Made by a program: the position numbers and the translations under genes. A DNA stretch of 64,000 nucleotides from positions 124,001 to 188,000 of the forward strand of contig NZ_JACIJO010000001.1 of assembly GCF_014206875.1 (NCBI RefSeq), in the 5' to 3' direction. The notes beneath the pieces are model-generated. The model worked only from the letters and a program-made list of their open reading frames with translations, did no database searches and had not been told where the DNA came from. Positions within the stretch are counted from its first letter, which is position 1. Each line of letters begins with the position of its first letter. The stretch is from Algoriphagus iocasae (GTDB lineage Bacteria > Bacteroidota > Bacteroidia > Cytophagales > Cyclobacteriaceae). Of this stretch, positions 19,328-28,348 are shown in pieces.

Positions 19328-20692
19328 TTAATCTCTCGGGTTCTGAGGTATTCCGGAAGCCGCGATTATATCCGGGGGGATCGGGAAGACATAATTGGGG
19401 TCATTCGGAGGAAGCACATATTCCGTACCACCAATAGTCCGTTTTATTTGAACAGCAAAGTCTGGGTCTGACCCCAGTCTCTTCAAATCAAACCAGCGCT
19501 GTCCCCTGAAAACCATTTCCTTTCTGCGTTCATCAAGGACGATCCCAATGGCATCCTTGTCATTCGATGGCGTATGTGGATGATAGGATCCTTCTTTATA
19601 CCTGTGTTCCAATAAATGGTTGAGTGTAGTCATGGATGCCTCTGTCTGGCTTAATCTTGCCTCGCATTCCGCCTTTATCAGAAAAATCTCCGAAACCGTT
19701 ACACCATTAAATGGCCCCCTGGATTCTGTATAACTGCCTCTGTAAGCAAATGTGCCATCAGTGTTTTCCCGAAAAAAGAGTTGTTTTCTCAAATCATTTT
19801 CATCATACATATCATAGAGTTCAGGAACTATTTTTGCGCGTGTATCCACCACAAGAGCATTTAGCCCCTGATGTACACCATAAATGAGAACCTCTTTATT
19901 GAAATTCTGGAAGGGGAAATTATTTTCAGGATTTATGGAATTGTAATCCAATAGTTCACTATAAAGTTGTAGCGAATTTTCGGCACTGCTCAGGGCATTG
20001 GCATAGTCACCCATATATAAATAACACCGGGCAAGTAATCCGTATGCTGCTGCTTTAGAAGCATCTGTAGGATGTTCAGGCACATCTGCCAGCAAGCTGG
20101 CAGCGAGACTCAAATCTTCCGTGATACGTTTATAGGTTTCCTCAAGAGTGGCTCTTACCACGGGAGTATGAATATCAGAACTCAAACGCAGAGGGATACC
20201 CATCAGGCTTTGTGCCTCATTGGCATTAAAAGCAGGGGCGTATTGCATGGCCAGGTTGAGAAAGGCTTTTGACCTGAAATAAAGTGCCCCTCCTTTGATA
20301 TCATTGTATTCACTCCTGAATTGATCACCCATGTCTATTTGCTCCAAACCTTCCAGAATGATGTTGGCATTCAACACCTGTTCATAGCTTTTATTCCAGT
20401 CCGTTACAGTAGTTCTGCCCTCATACAGATCCGCTCCCCAGGTGTAATGATTCCTTGAGGATTGATCTAAGGCGTTATAGATACTTTCGGTAATGTAGTA
20501 ATCATCAGCGCTGGCATCTGCATAAAAGGTGCCTTCAATATAAAATAAACGGTTGTTGTTCAGGATCATGCGCATGTCGTTAAGGGTTTGGGGAACGACC
20601 ATGGAGATGCTTCTTTTTTCCTCCAGCCAGTCTTCCTGGCAGGAGGATAAGGAACAGATGAGTATCGTAAATAGTAGTATTTTAAGTTTCAT
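19328..20692 (-). CDS. susD: SusD/RagB-family outer-membrane lipoprotein
   Basis: The protein of about 454 residues starts at MKLKILLFTILICSLSSCQE; the frame could begin three codons earlier. A lipobox (LSSC) is followed by the SusD helical repeat fold, with TPR-like segments such as AAAYGLLARCYLYMGDYANA. The C-terminal part has the family block RRKEMVFRGQRWFDLKRLG and ends with YVFPIPPDII. SusD proteins cap a SusC TonB-dependent channel and bind the substrate. SusC lies 12 bases upstream on the same strand. The substrate is not predictable, as no glycosidase or peptidase gene is beside it. Confidence 0.93.
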   Translation of the reverse strand: MKLKILLFTILICSLSSCQEDWLEEKRSISMVVPQTLNDMRMILNNNRLFYIEGTFYADASADDYYITESIYNALDQSSRNHYTWGADLYEGRTTVTDWNKSYEQVLNANIILEGLEQIDMGDQFRSEYNDIKGGALYFRSKAFLNLAMQYAPAFNANEAQSLMGIPLRLSSDIHTPVVRATLEETYKRITEDLSLAASLLADVPEHPTDASKAAAYGLLARCYLYMGDYANALSSAENSLQLYSELLDYNSINPENNFPFQNFNKEVLIYGVHQGLNALVVDTRAKIVPELYDMYDENDLRKQLFFRENTDGTFAYRGSYTESRGPFNGVTVSEIFLIKAECEARLSQTEASMTTLNHLLEHRYKEGSYHPHTPSNDKDAIGIVLDERRKEMVFRGQRWFDLKRLGSDPDFAVQIKRTIGGTEYVLPPNDPNYVFPIPPDIIAASGIPQNPRD

Positions 20693-20704
20693 AATGTTCA
20701 AAGA

Positions 20705-23700
20705 TTAAAAGGTTGCTTTAATGCCAATTGCATAGGATTTCGGTAATGGCAGCTCGGGATAATCCGGGTCGATGTCATAATCATTTGCTGTCCATAACAA
20801 GCCCAGATTATTTGCATAGAAATACATATTCAGGGCACTAAATCCTATTTGCGAAGCGAAAGGGAAATCATAACTGAAATTTATATCCTGTAACCTAAGC
20901 AGGTCACTCTTTTCCACCAGGATGTCAGACGAGGCATAGAAAGAATCCCTGGAGCCGTTTGAAGGGTAAACCATAGATGGGATACTGGTAAAAAGTTCAT
21001 CTCCCGGCTCACGCCATTGATCCGTAAAATCCTTATGGGCATAATAATACCCGCTTCTGAAAAAGTCGTTATAACTTATTGAGGAGCGTCTGAAATAACC
21101 TCCAAAGTGATACGATATATTAAGGGACAATGAGAAATTCTTATATCCAAACGTATTGCGTAGGGCACCGAATGTAGTGGGTAAAGCCGGACCATTGTAG
21201 ATGAGCTGATCGACATTGTCAGAATAGTAATTTGACAGTGCTCTGTAATCAGTGCTTTCTACATTTTCAATGATACCAACAGGATCCCCTGTTTCAGGGT
21301 CCAGACCCTTCCATGGATAACTGTATATACTGTAGAGTGGTTTCCCGACAATAGGGGAGGCCTGCGAAGGATAGCGGTTGATACTGGCATTTAAAAAAAG
21401 GTAAAAGGTGCCCGGATCGACCAGATATTCTGTCACCTGATCTTTAGCAACATTAAACATGAAATTTGTTTGCCAGCTAAACTTGCCCTGCACGTTTTGG
21501 GAGCTTACGTTTATATCCCATCCACTGCCCTTAATTCCTGCAATATTTCCTCTGAACGACCCGACTCCGGTAGTGGGGTCTGCAGGAATTTCGCCTATGA
21601 TTTCATCGCCTTTTTTTCGATAATATTCAATACTTCCTGTGATTCGGTTTTGAAATACGGAGAAGTCTATTCCAAAATTAGCGATGGCAATTTTCTCCCA
21701 TTTCAGGTCCGGGTTGGGTGGGTTAATAAGCCTGAGGGCCGGTCTGTTAGTATAATTCCCGCTCGTGGTTGCCATCGTGGTAAAAGCGGTAATGGAATTG
21801 TCAATATTTCCGCTATAGCCATAACTTGTCCTAAAGGTAAGTTGGTTGATGCGGTCTGCCGACAGAAAATTTTCCTTGTGGATATCCCATTTAAAGCCGG
21901 TAGACCACAAGGGAACAGAGCGTTGGTTTGCTCTTACCCCGAATAAATTGGACTGATCAATTCTGCCGCTGGCACTTAAGGTGTAGCGGTCTTTATAGGA
22001 GTAGGCACCGTTTATGAAATACGATCTAAACCGGTCTGTTGTACCACCGACAGAATTGTTGGAGGGTATTGAGGCAAAGTAGCCTGTGGGGTAACGTCTG
22101 TAACTTGAACTGAAATCCACATTAATGGAAGTCCCCAGGTTGGGATCATAACCATACAGGTTATTGCCAAACCCATTGGTATTGGTTTGCCGTGCTTCGA
22201 AACCAGCTAAGGCTGTAACATAATGATTTTCAGAGAACCAATTGTAATTCAGTTGAATCCGGCCATTGTTGGAGCGAAGTTCCGAAGTGTTCAGGTGCAC
22301 CAGATCGCCCAGGGGAATGATTCGGTCCACTCCGTCTTCAGAAACTTCAGAAAACTCATTGATCATGTTCCTCATATAGTAAGAGGCCTGGTCCCGGAGC
22401 GTTTCTGAGTTTGTAGTTTGTTGTTGGTTCTGATATTGAGCAGAGACCTTAAGATGTTGTGATACATCATAGGAAATAGCGACATTGGCACGCAGGTTTC
22501 TGAGAACTGAGGAAGAGAGATTTAGTCCTGGTTCATTCACAGGGCGATAATACCAATCCAGTAATCCCTGACTCCCGGCCTGGTCTACAAAAGATCTTCG
22601 GTAATCCCTGTTGACAATAGCAGGCTCTCCATTTTCATCCTGCAGCCGGGCATAGGGATAGTCAATGTTCTCGATAACCTGCGGTAGAAAATTGTCTGAT
22701 TTCTGTTGTGACTGACTGTATTGAATGCCCGCCTTTACTTCAAGTCCCTTGAGAGGTATAAATGTTTGATCGGTTTTGAGGGTATAGCGCTCATAACTGT
22801 CTGTAACCAGGTTCGCTTTGTTGTTGTCATAACCTGCCGAAAAGTAGTACTGATGTACTTTGTTGCCTCCCTGAAGGTTTACTGCATATTGCTGACGGGT
22901 GCTTTTTCTGTAAAAATGGTCCATGAAGTCGCCCCGGATATCCTGGTTCCGATACGTATTGATTTGTGCATTGGCTTGTTCAGCTGACAATTCACCATTG
23001 CGTTGCATAGCCAGAATATCAACAACCGGGGAAACATAAGGATAAGTTTGTGTATTGTTTAAATCACTGTCATAATAGCTCTGGTTAAACAGGTACTTTT
23101 CCGCTTCAATGAAATCCGAAGAATTCATTTTAGGCTGATAAAAGAGATCGGGTTTTTCCCCTACCGTGAAATTGGAATTAAATGTTACAGTGGGTTCCTT
23201 GTCCCTGCTTCCCGATTTTGTAGTAATAACGATCACCCCGTTACCCGCTCTTACCCCCCAGATGGAAGCAGCAGCGGCATCTCTGAGGATAGAGATGTCT
23301 TCAATATCGTTGGGGTTTATAGCATTGAGGTCTCCTTCAAAAGGAAAGTTGTCCAGGATGATCAGCGGCTGATCATTGGCAAAAATGGTGCTCCTTCCGC
23401 GGATGGTGAGCTTCATTTCGCCAGACCTTTCATCAAACTGTACAGAAGGGGCAATAGCTTTCAACCTGCTGATCACATCGGTGGAGACCTGACGGTTATA
23501 AAGGTTGTTATCTACATGGGCAAAAGATCCGGTGGCACGTTCAATGGGCATGGTTTCATAACCTGTTGATACTGTAACTCCCTCCAGGTCACTGATGGCC
23601 TCTTCCAGTTCGATGGTTAGTGACTGATCGGGATCCGTGATTTCGATCTCGCGGGTTCTGAACCCGATCATGGAGATCACCAGTATATCCCCTTCTTTCA

Positions 23701-24289
23701 CATCAGACAACTGGAACTCCCCGTTCTCATCCGCAGCAGTGCCCCTGGTAGTACCTCTTATGATTATTGTGGCTCCAGGCATGGGCAATCCCTCATGTCC
23801 CAGAATGATGCCCTTTACCATTTCTTTAGGGGCTTGTTCTGTAACAGGCTCCCCTTTAAGAGCAGTAGAGGGCCTGGGGTGGTACCGTATAACGACTTCA
23901 TCTCCTACAGGGATATATTCAAAGGGTAGGTCCGCCAATACCTCATTTAGAATCATCCGTAAGGGAACCAGGTTGGCTGTATAGGAGATCCTTTCGGTAC
24001 TGGAAGCCACCTTTGAACCATAGTTGAATGGGACTTTTGATTTCTCAGACAGCTCGTCAAGAGCTTCCTTTAAGGAGGCATCTTTGAGCGTCAGGGTCAC
24101 TTTGGTGTCTAATGACTGCCCGTTAACAGATGCTGCATGAAGGGAAAATGCAGTGGTGAGAATCAGTCCGGTGAGAAGTACAGTCCATCGCATAAGCGAG
24201 CGTAATATAGCGGGCACATCATAGCCCGGCCCGCGGAACAGGGGCATGAGTCCCCGTTCACGCCATTGGCAGTGTAAAGAAATTTGCAT
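20705..24289 (-). CDS. susC: SusC/RagA TonB-dependent receptor with STN signalling domain
   Basis: A 1194-residue outer-membrane importer. After an N-terminal export region there is a secretin/TonB short N-terminal (STN) domain at about residues 58-140, which in this class signals to FecR. Next come a carboxypeptidase-regulatory-like domain (about 155-235, with GTTRGTAADENGEFQLSDV), a plug (RGRSTIFANDQPLIILDNFP near 290) and the 22-strand barrel ending in ...YAIGIKATF. Presence of STN plus nearby FecR and ECF sigma genes indicates substrate-induced trans-envelope regulation. The start used is the first ATG; a later one (MRWTVLLTG) is possible. Confidence 0.93.
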   Translation of the reverse strand: MQISLHCQWRERGLMPLFRGPGYDVPAILRSLMRWTVLLTGLILTTAFSLHAASVNGQSLDTKVTLTLKDASLKEALDELSEKSKVPFNYGSKVASSTERISYTANLVPLRMILNEVLADLPFEYIPVGDEVVIRYHPRPSTALKGEPVTEQAPKEMVKGIILGHEGLPMPGATIIIRGTTRGTAADENGEFQLSDVKEGDILVISMIGFRTREIEITDPDQSLTIELEEAISDLEGVTVSTGYETMPIERATGSFAHVDNNLYNRQVSTDVISRLKAIAPSVQFDERSGEMKLTIRGRSTIFANDQPLIILDNFPFEGDLNAINPNDIEDISILRDAAAASIWGVRAGNGVIVITTKSGSRDKEPTVTFNSNFTVGEKPDLFYQPKMNSSDFIEAEKYLFNQSYYDSDLNNTQTYPYVSPVVDILAMQRNGELSAEQANAQINTYRNQDIRGDFMDHFYRKSTRQQYAVNLQGGNKVHQYYFSAGYDNNKANLVTDSYERYTLKTDQTFIPLKGLEVKAGIQYSQSQQKSDNFLPQVIENIDYPYARLQDENGEPAIVNRDYRRSFVDQAGSQGLLDWYYRPVNEPGLNLSSSVLRNLRANVAISYDVSQHLKVSAQYQNQQQTTNSETLRDQASYYMRNMINEFSEVSEDGVDRIIPLGDLVHLNTSELRSNNGRIQLNYNWFSENHYVTALAGFEARQTNTNGFGNNLYGYDPNLGTSINVDFSSSYRRYPTGYFASIPSNNSVGGTTDRFRSYFINGAYSYKDRYTLSASGRIDQSNLFGVRANQRSVPLWSTGFKWDIHKENFLSADRINQLTFRTSYGYSGNIDNSITAFTTMATTSGNYTNRPALRLINPPNPDLKWEKIAIANFGIDFSVFQNRITGSIEYYRKKGDEIIGEIPADPTTGVGSFRGNIAGIKGSGWDINVSSQNVQGKFSWQTNFMFNVAKDQVTEYLVDPGTFYLFLNASINRYPSQASPIVGKPLYSIYSYPWKGLDPETGDPVGIIENVESTDYRALSNYYSDNVDQLIYNGPALPTTFGALRNTFGYKNFSLSLNISYHFGGYFRRSSISYNDFFRSGYYYAHKDFTDQWREPGDELFTSIPSMVYPSNGSRDSFYASSDILVEKSDLLRLQDINFSYDFPFASQIGFSALNMYFYANNLGLLWTANDYDIDPDYPELPLPKSYAIGIKATF

Positions 24290-24368
24290 ACATTGAATCA
24301 GGTTAAGTGTTCAGGTGTGCCGTACGTTTTCCAGACAGCGCGGCAAGCCTGTAAATAATTTGACTTTT

Positions 24369-24405
24369 CCCTCCCTGATCGGCCGATTCGGGAGGGTACT
24401 TTTTT
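24369..24405 (+). terminator. Hairpin with T-run in the FecR/SusC gap
   Basis: Arms CCCTCCC (24369-24375) and GGGAGGG (24390-24396) enclose an inner TCGGCCGA palindrome and are followed by TTTTTT on the plus strand. On the minus strand (direction of susC) no U-run follows, so there it may act as a leader hairpin rather than a terminator. Confidence 0.5.
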
Positions 24406-24457
24406 GTGGTAGCTGGCAGGTTATTCAGAGTGATCCCGGATCAATCCGTAATAAAGA

Positions 24458-24492
24458 GATGCCGGGAGAGCCGTATGCCCTCCCATGGCATC
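24458..24492 (-). terminator. Attenuator-like hairpin after fecR
   Basis: Outer arms GATGCC/GGCATC and inner GGGAG/CTCCC pairs form a strong stem just downstream of fecR, followed on the minus strand by TCTTTATT. It could reduce read-through from fecR into susC, or end the fecR transcript. Confidence 0.55.
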
Positions 24493-24530
24493 TTCATCAC
24501 CTTATGAAGAAAACTGGTGGTGTTGGGTGA

Positions 24531-25466
24531 TCAACCGGGAGCTATTCGGTAATGCGTTTCACTTATTTTTTCGAGCTGTCCTCCAATAACAAGGACGAGT
24601 TTATCGAGGAATTCCCGGGCAGGCTTAGCCCGGTCAAGGGTACCATAATATTCAGATTTAGTTAGGTTTTGGTGGATTTCCACTGTAATCCCGTATTCGC
24701 GTTCTACATCAGCTATGACTTGCCCAAGGGTGGATCCATCGTACTGGAATATCCCGTTTCGTTCCGATAAGAGTTTTTGGGCATCAGGTGCGGCTTCCTT
24801 TTTCAGGGAAGCATCTGCTTTTCGGAATACCGCCCGTTCATTAGGCTTTAGCTCCACGAAACCATTCTTGTTGTCCACCATTACCCGTCCCTCTACAAGT
24901 GTCACCGATACGTCAGGGGAATCCTCATAGGCTTTTACCTGAAAAGAAGTTCCCAAAACCACGGTTCTTACATTGCCGGACTGGATGCTAAAGGGTTTTT
25001 CTTCATCCTTTGTCACCTCGAAATATCCTTCACCTGTCAGGGTAACCGGGCGTTCGTCCTTTCGGAATTCTTCCGGGAATTTCAATACGGTTTCGGGGCC
25101 AAGCCAAACACCCGTGCCATCCGGAAGGGTTATCTCAATTCGCTCTCCCTTTTTCGTAGTATATGCCAGCATCTGCACAGGGTCAATAATGTCCCTGATC
25201 TGGCTCTTAAATACAATACCAATCCCGATAAGCAGGATGAGCGATGCTGCAACGGCCATCCATGGGATGGTGCGGGTTGCAGGTTTTGATGGTACCTTAA
25301 CATGCTGTGCTCCAAAATCAGGGGCTTCACCGTCCATCTCCGCTGCGATGATTTTATCGAGTGCACCGCGCTTTAACAGCTCGAAGTAGGCTTCTACTTC
25401 TTCTTTACTGGCCTGGTTGCTTATATACCTGCGGACGAGTGTCCGGTGAAAGTCCTCCTTGCTCAT
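24531..25466 (-). CDS. FecR-family anti-sigma factor
   Basis: A 311-residue inner-membrane protein. The cytoplasmic N-terminus (about 1-62) would bind the sigma factor; a membrane helix lies at about 66-86 (MAVAASLILLIGIGIVF). The periplasmic FecR domain is at about 100-200, with ITLPDGTGVWLGPETVLKFP and VTLTGEGYFEVTKDEEKPF. The C-terminal DUF4974 domain covers about 240-310 and includes NGIFQYDGSTLGQVIADVER. It receives the signal from the STN domain of SusC. Its usual partner, the ECF sigma gene, is almost 3 kb upstream, separated by a RES-domain gene and a DisA_N gene. Confidence 0.93.
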   Translation of the reverse strand: MSKEDFHRTLVRRYISNQASKEEVEAYFELLKRGALDKIIAAEMDGEAPDFGAQHVKVPSKPATRTIPWMAVAASLILLIGIGIVFKSQIRDIIDPVQMLAYTTKKGERIEITLPDGTGVWLGPETVLKFPEEFRKDERPVTLTGEGYFEVTKDEEKPFSIQSGNVRTVVLGTSFQVKAYEDSPDVSVTLVEGRVMVDNKNGFVELKPNERAVFRKADASLKKEAAPDAQKLLSERNGIFQYDGSTLGQVIADVEREYGITVEIHQNLTKSEYYGTLDRAKPAREFLDKLVLVIGGQLEKISETHYRIAPG

Positions 25467-25561
25467 GTTTTAGGTGTTACCTATATATGACGAACAAGGG
25501 GGGCGGGTAGGGTACCCCTGAAGAAGAGATTTTTTTAAATAAGTGTATCTTAAGAAAAAAA

Positions 25562-26494
25562 ATGTCAGGAAAAATGGAAATCACTGACATCATTCAGGGA
25601 CTAAGGAAACTGGATCTTTCCACTTACCCAAAAAGTGAAATAATAACGCTGCTGGGTCAGGTGGGCCCTTTTGCTGCGGTAGAAATCATCTATCACAAGG
25701 GCAAATCCCTGATGCGTGGCCGACCTAACCTCCCTGGTGAAAGGTTTGACAGTAAAAGTGATTTTTCCTTTAAACCACAACACTTAAATAAAGTGTATCA
25801 AAGGGCTAGTACCCCCGAACGTACCATGTTCTATGCCACCGCAGTGCCGGATGAAATTCAGGAGGGGGAATTAAACAACATGCGGATTATTGGTGTATTT
25901 GAAACCATACCCATGCTGAGGGATAAAAATGCTTCCGGTTATCAAAAAATATCCTTTGGCAGATGGGTTGTTCAGGAAGATTTAAGGTTGCTGGCGATCA
26001 TTCATAAAGAAGAATATGGAAAGGCAAGTGCCTATTTGCAGGAATTGGCAATGGGATATAAAAGATTTTCGGCAACCGTACCAAAAGAATTACAGGAAAA
26101 GTCTTTTGCCTTTACATCGTTTTTGGCGGAAGAGTTTTCCAAACCGGAAATTCGTGGTGATTATGATTATATGATTTCTGCCCTATTCTCAGAGATGGCC
26201 ATTGATAAAGGTATGGATGGAATATTTTATCCCAGTGTCCGTGTGGGTGGAGCAGGCTTTAATGTGGCCATAAACCCGGAATCCTTGAAAAAGATGGGAC
26301 TCTATGTAGCAGGGGAATGCTCTGTTTACAAGGTCAGAGAACAGGTCTTTGTCGGCAATGATGCGATTGTTTCATTAAGCGGTACAGAAGATAACTTTAC
26401 AATGAAGGAACTGGAGAATCAGGAAAAGTTTTTCCTGGATAAACTGGGGGTAAGATCCGTTCAGGAACTGATTGATATGGGGGCTGAAGGCTAA
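25562..26494 (+). CDS. RES-domain protein (putative ADP-ribosyl/NAD-active fold)
   Basis: A 310-residue soluble protein. The segment at about 50-140 contains RGRPN, then F-x-P, YQRASTPERTMFYATAVPDE and VFETIP. Near residue 219-235 lies DGIFYPSVRVGGAGFNVAI, closely matching the RES-family pattern of a basic substrate-binding start and a YPSxR-G-GxN end. Known RES toxins degrade NAD and come with an Xre/MbcA-type antitoxin; none is present here. Instead it converges, with a 14-base gap, on a DisA_N-domain gene. At 310 residues it is longer than typical RES toxins, with extra N- and C-terminal helices. Toxin activity is not established. Confidence 0.7.
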   Translation: MSGKMEITDIIQGLRKLDLSTYPKSEIITLLGQVGPFAAVEIIYHKGKSLMRGRPNLPGERFDSKSDFSFKPQHLNKVYQRASTPERTMFYATAVPDEIQEGELNNMRIIGVFETIPMLRDKNASGYQKISFGRWVVQEDLRLLAIIHKEEYGKASAYLQELAMGYKRFSATVPKELQEKSFAFTSFLAEEFSKPEIRGDYDYMISALFSEMAIDKGMDGIFYPSVRVGGAGFNVAINPESLKKMGLYVAGECSVYKVREQVFVGNDAIVSLSGTEDNFTMKELENQEKFFLDKLGVRSVQELIDMGAEG

Positions 26495-26508
26495 ATAGAA
26501 CATGCTTT

Positions 26509-28272
26509 TCATTCCTCTTCATAGTAACTGCTATTCATTTCAGGATCAGGCGATAAATCATAGTGTACTATTCTTACCGCGCTTAAGTCTTCTTTAAATT
26601 TTTCTTCAATCTCTTTCCTTACCGTATTAATCGTATCGCACTCCTGTTGTGTCAGGTAGAATTTTAAGGATCGGAAAAAACCCATACTTCTATTAAAATC
26701 CTTGTAATTCAAAGTGCTTGATTTTTCCAGTTCTTTGAAATTTTCAATGGCCTCCGTAATATCAGCATGCTTTACCTGGGGCCGTAAATCGGGGATAATA
26801 TTTACCATCCCATCCTCGGAAACAATGACAATGGCAATGGAAGCATCCTTTTTATGTTGTTCCAAGTAACGGATAGCGGAATTATACCTGGCCCCTCTTG
26901 AAGAATCCCCTTTTTCAGTTGCCAGTCCATCCATAATAACCCCAATAGCATAACAGGTCGCATCGGGGTCCAAAAGCACCGCACCATCAATGGAGGTAAT
27001 TCTTGGTATAATTTTGTCAGTAAGTTTTAACGGAACCACTGGAAAACTCTGTTGAGATAACCGGTTTGCCTCCTCAGATGCAGCACTGGAGATAACCAAC
27101 ATGGTACCGTGTTTTTGTTTGGTGGCTTCAATCACAATTTCCCATAAGTCAGCAATTTGTTCCCTCCCAATAATCCCCTTAAAAATCCTGGAGAAATCCG
27201 AATAAAACTTTTCACGGTTTATCTTGTCAGATGGCAAAGCCGGCTCCTTGTATTCCACTACCATCAGTGGATTGTTGTCATGAAAAAGCTCCCATTTAAA
27301 ATGTCCTGTAAAACTCACTACAAATAAATTTTCTTCCCTGGGGTTATACTTTCCCCGAAGTTCGCCAATTCCATAAATTAGGGCGGAATCCGAAACAATG
27401 GAAACATCATTGTCTGATAGTTCTAAAAATTTGCGAACCTTTCTGTAATCCCTGATTTTAATGGGCTCCTTTAATTGTAATGTTAATTTGACGTTTTTAT
27501 GCTCTTTTGGCGCTACGATCATATTGCCAATGCCAATAGCACCCTCGTATTTTAAAGATGCAATCTCATTGCACGCATCATATAAGTGGTGTAAACCTTC
27601 AAAATTCCCTCCGGCACTCGATATAGTGTACATGAATTTTTTCCCGGCAACCCTGAACAATTCATGGGCATCCCGTTCGATGGCCCCTAACGAATTATTT
27701 GGGTCTTTTAAGGCCTGGGTGCATTCACTTAAAAAGACGTGTATAGCACTATCAATAAAAGAATTATAAATAGTAAGCCTTCCCCATTCATTTTTAGACA
27801 AGGTGTAATAGCTGCCTAAAACCTCTTTATTAAGGGATAGAATGGTAAAAACCTGGTATCCCTCTACATAGGTGGGATGGGCAACAAAGAATTCATTTTT
27901 GTCATATAAATGATCGCGTTTCAGAATCTTCCGAATGGCTTCTCTATAGGATTTATTTGCAATTCTTTTAGTATGGCTTTCCTGGGCTATGGGATGAGAG
28001 TGAAACATCCGTGTCTCCTTATCAGCCATTTCAAGTTGATTTGCCAGTCCTTTCAGGTCTTTAAAGCTTTCCACCTGAAAGCCAGAATCTTCAGGTTCCA
28101 GGCAAATAGGATGTCGATCCTCTCTCTCATCTACCAATACACCCACAAAAAAGACATTTGGATTTAATTTCCTGTCTATTTTATTGAATAGCCCTTCTGC
28201 TGTTACTTCGAAAGAAATCTGTACATGCTGTTGATATCCCCACATGAATAATTTAATGGTATTGTCTTGCAT
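26509..28272 (-). CDS. DisA_N (diadenylate-cyclase-like) protein with large N-terminal sensor region
   Basis: A 587-residue protein. The C-terminal region at about 375-490 matches the DAC fold: HGTMLVIS, then SIDGAVLLDPDATCYAIG (DGA motif at about 428-430) and SRGARYNSAIRYLE at about 457-470. The canonical RHR motif is RYN here. The product may be c-di-AMP or another nucleotide. The N-terminal 200 residues contain RMFHSHP at about 88-94, reminiscent of a JAB fold, but no following SxxD is seen. The middle part (about 215-370) is a further unassigned domain. It lies between the sigma gene and fecR on their strand, and convergent with the RES gene. Confidence 0.72.
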   Translation of the reverse strand: MQDNTIKLFMWGYQQHVQISFEVTAEGLFNKIDRKLNPNVFFVGVLVDEREDRHPICLEPEDSGFQVESFKDLKGLANQLEMADKETRMFHSHPIAQESHTKRIANKSYREAIRKILKRDHLYDKNEFFVAHPTYVEGYQVFTILSLNKEVLGSYYTLSKNEWGRLTIYNSFIDSAIHVFLSECTQALKDPNNSLGAIERDAHELFRVAGKKFMYTISSAGGNFEGLHHLYDACNEIASLKYEGAIGIGNMIVAPKEHKNVKLTLQLKEPIKIRDYRKVRKFLELSDNDVSIVSDSALIYGIGELRGKYNPREENLFVVSFTGHFKWELFHDNNPLMVVEYKEPALPSDKINREKFYSDFSRIFKGIIGREQIADLWEIVIEATKQKHGTMLVISSAASEEANRLSQQSFPVVPLKLTDKIIPRITSIDGAVLLDPDATCYAIGVIMDGLATEKGDSSRGARYNSAIRYLEQHKKDASIAIVIVSEDGMVNIIPDLRPQVKHADITEAIENFKELEKSSTLNYKDFNRSMGFFRSLKFYLTQQECDTINTVRKEIEEKFKEDLSAVRIVHYDLSPDPEMNSSYYEEE

Positions 28273-28348
28273 TTTTTTACTAGGCTGTTAGAAGGGTTTA
28301 AAAATGGGAATTGAGCTTCCTGATGATTTAAAAATAAGAGCTTCGTTC

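Noticed and set aside
25562..28272. Classical RES-Xre toxin-antitoxin pair
   Set aside because: The neighbour has no Xre or MbcA-like helix-turn-helix; it is a large DisA_N protein in convergent orientation.
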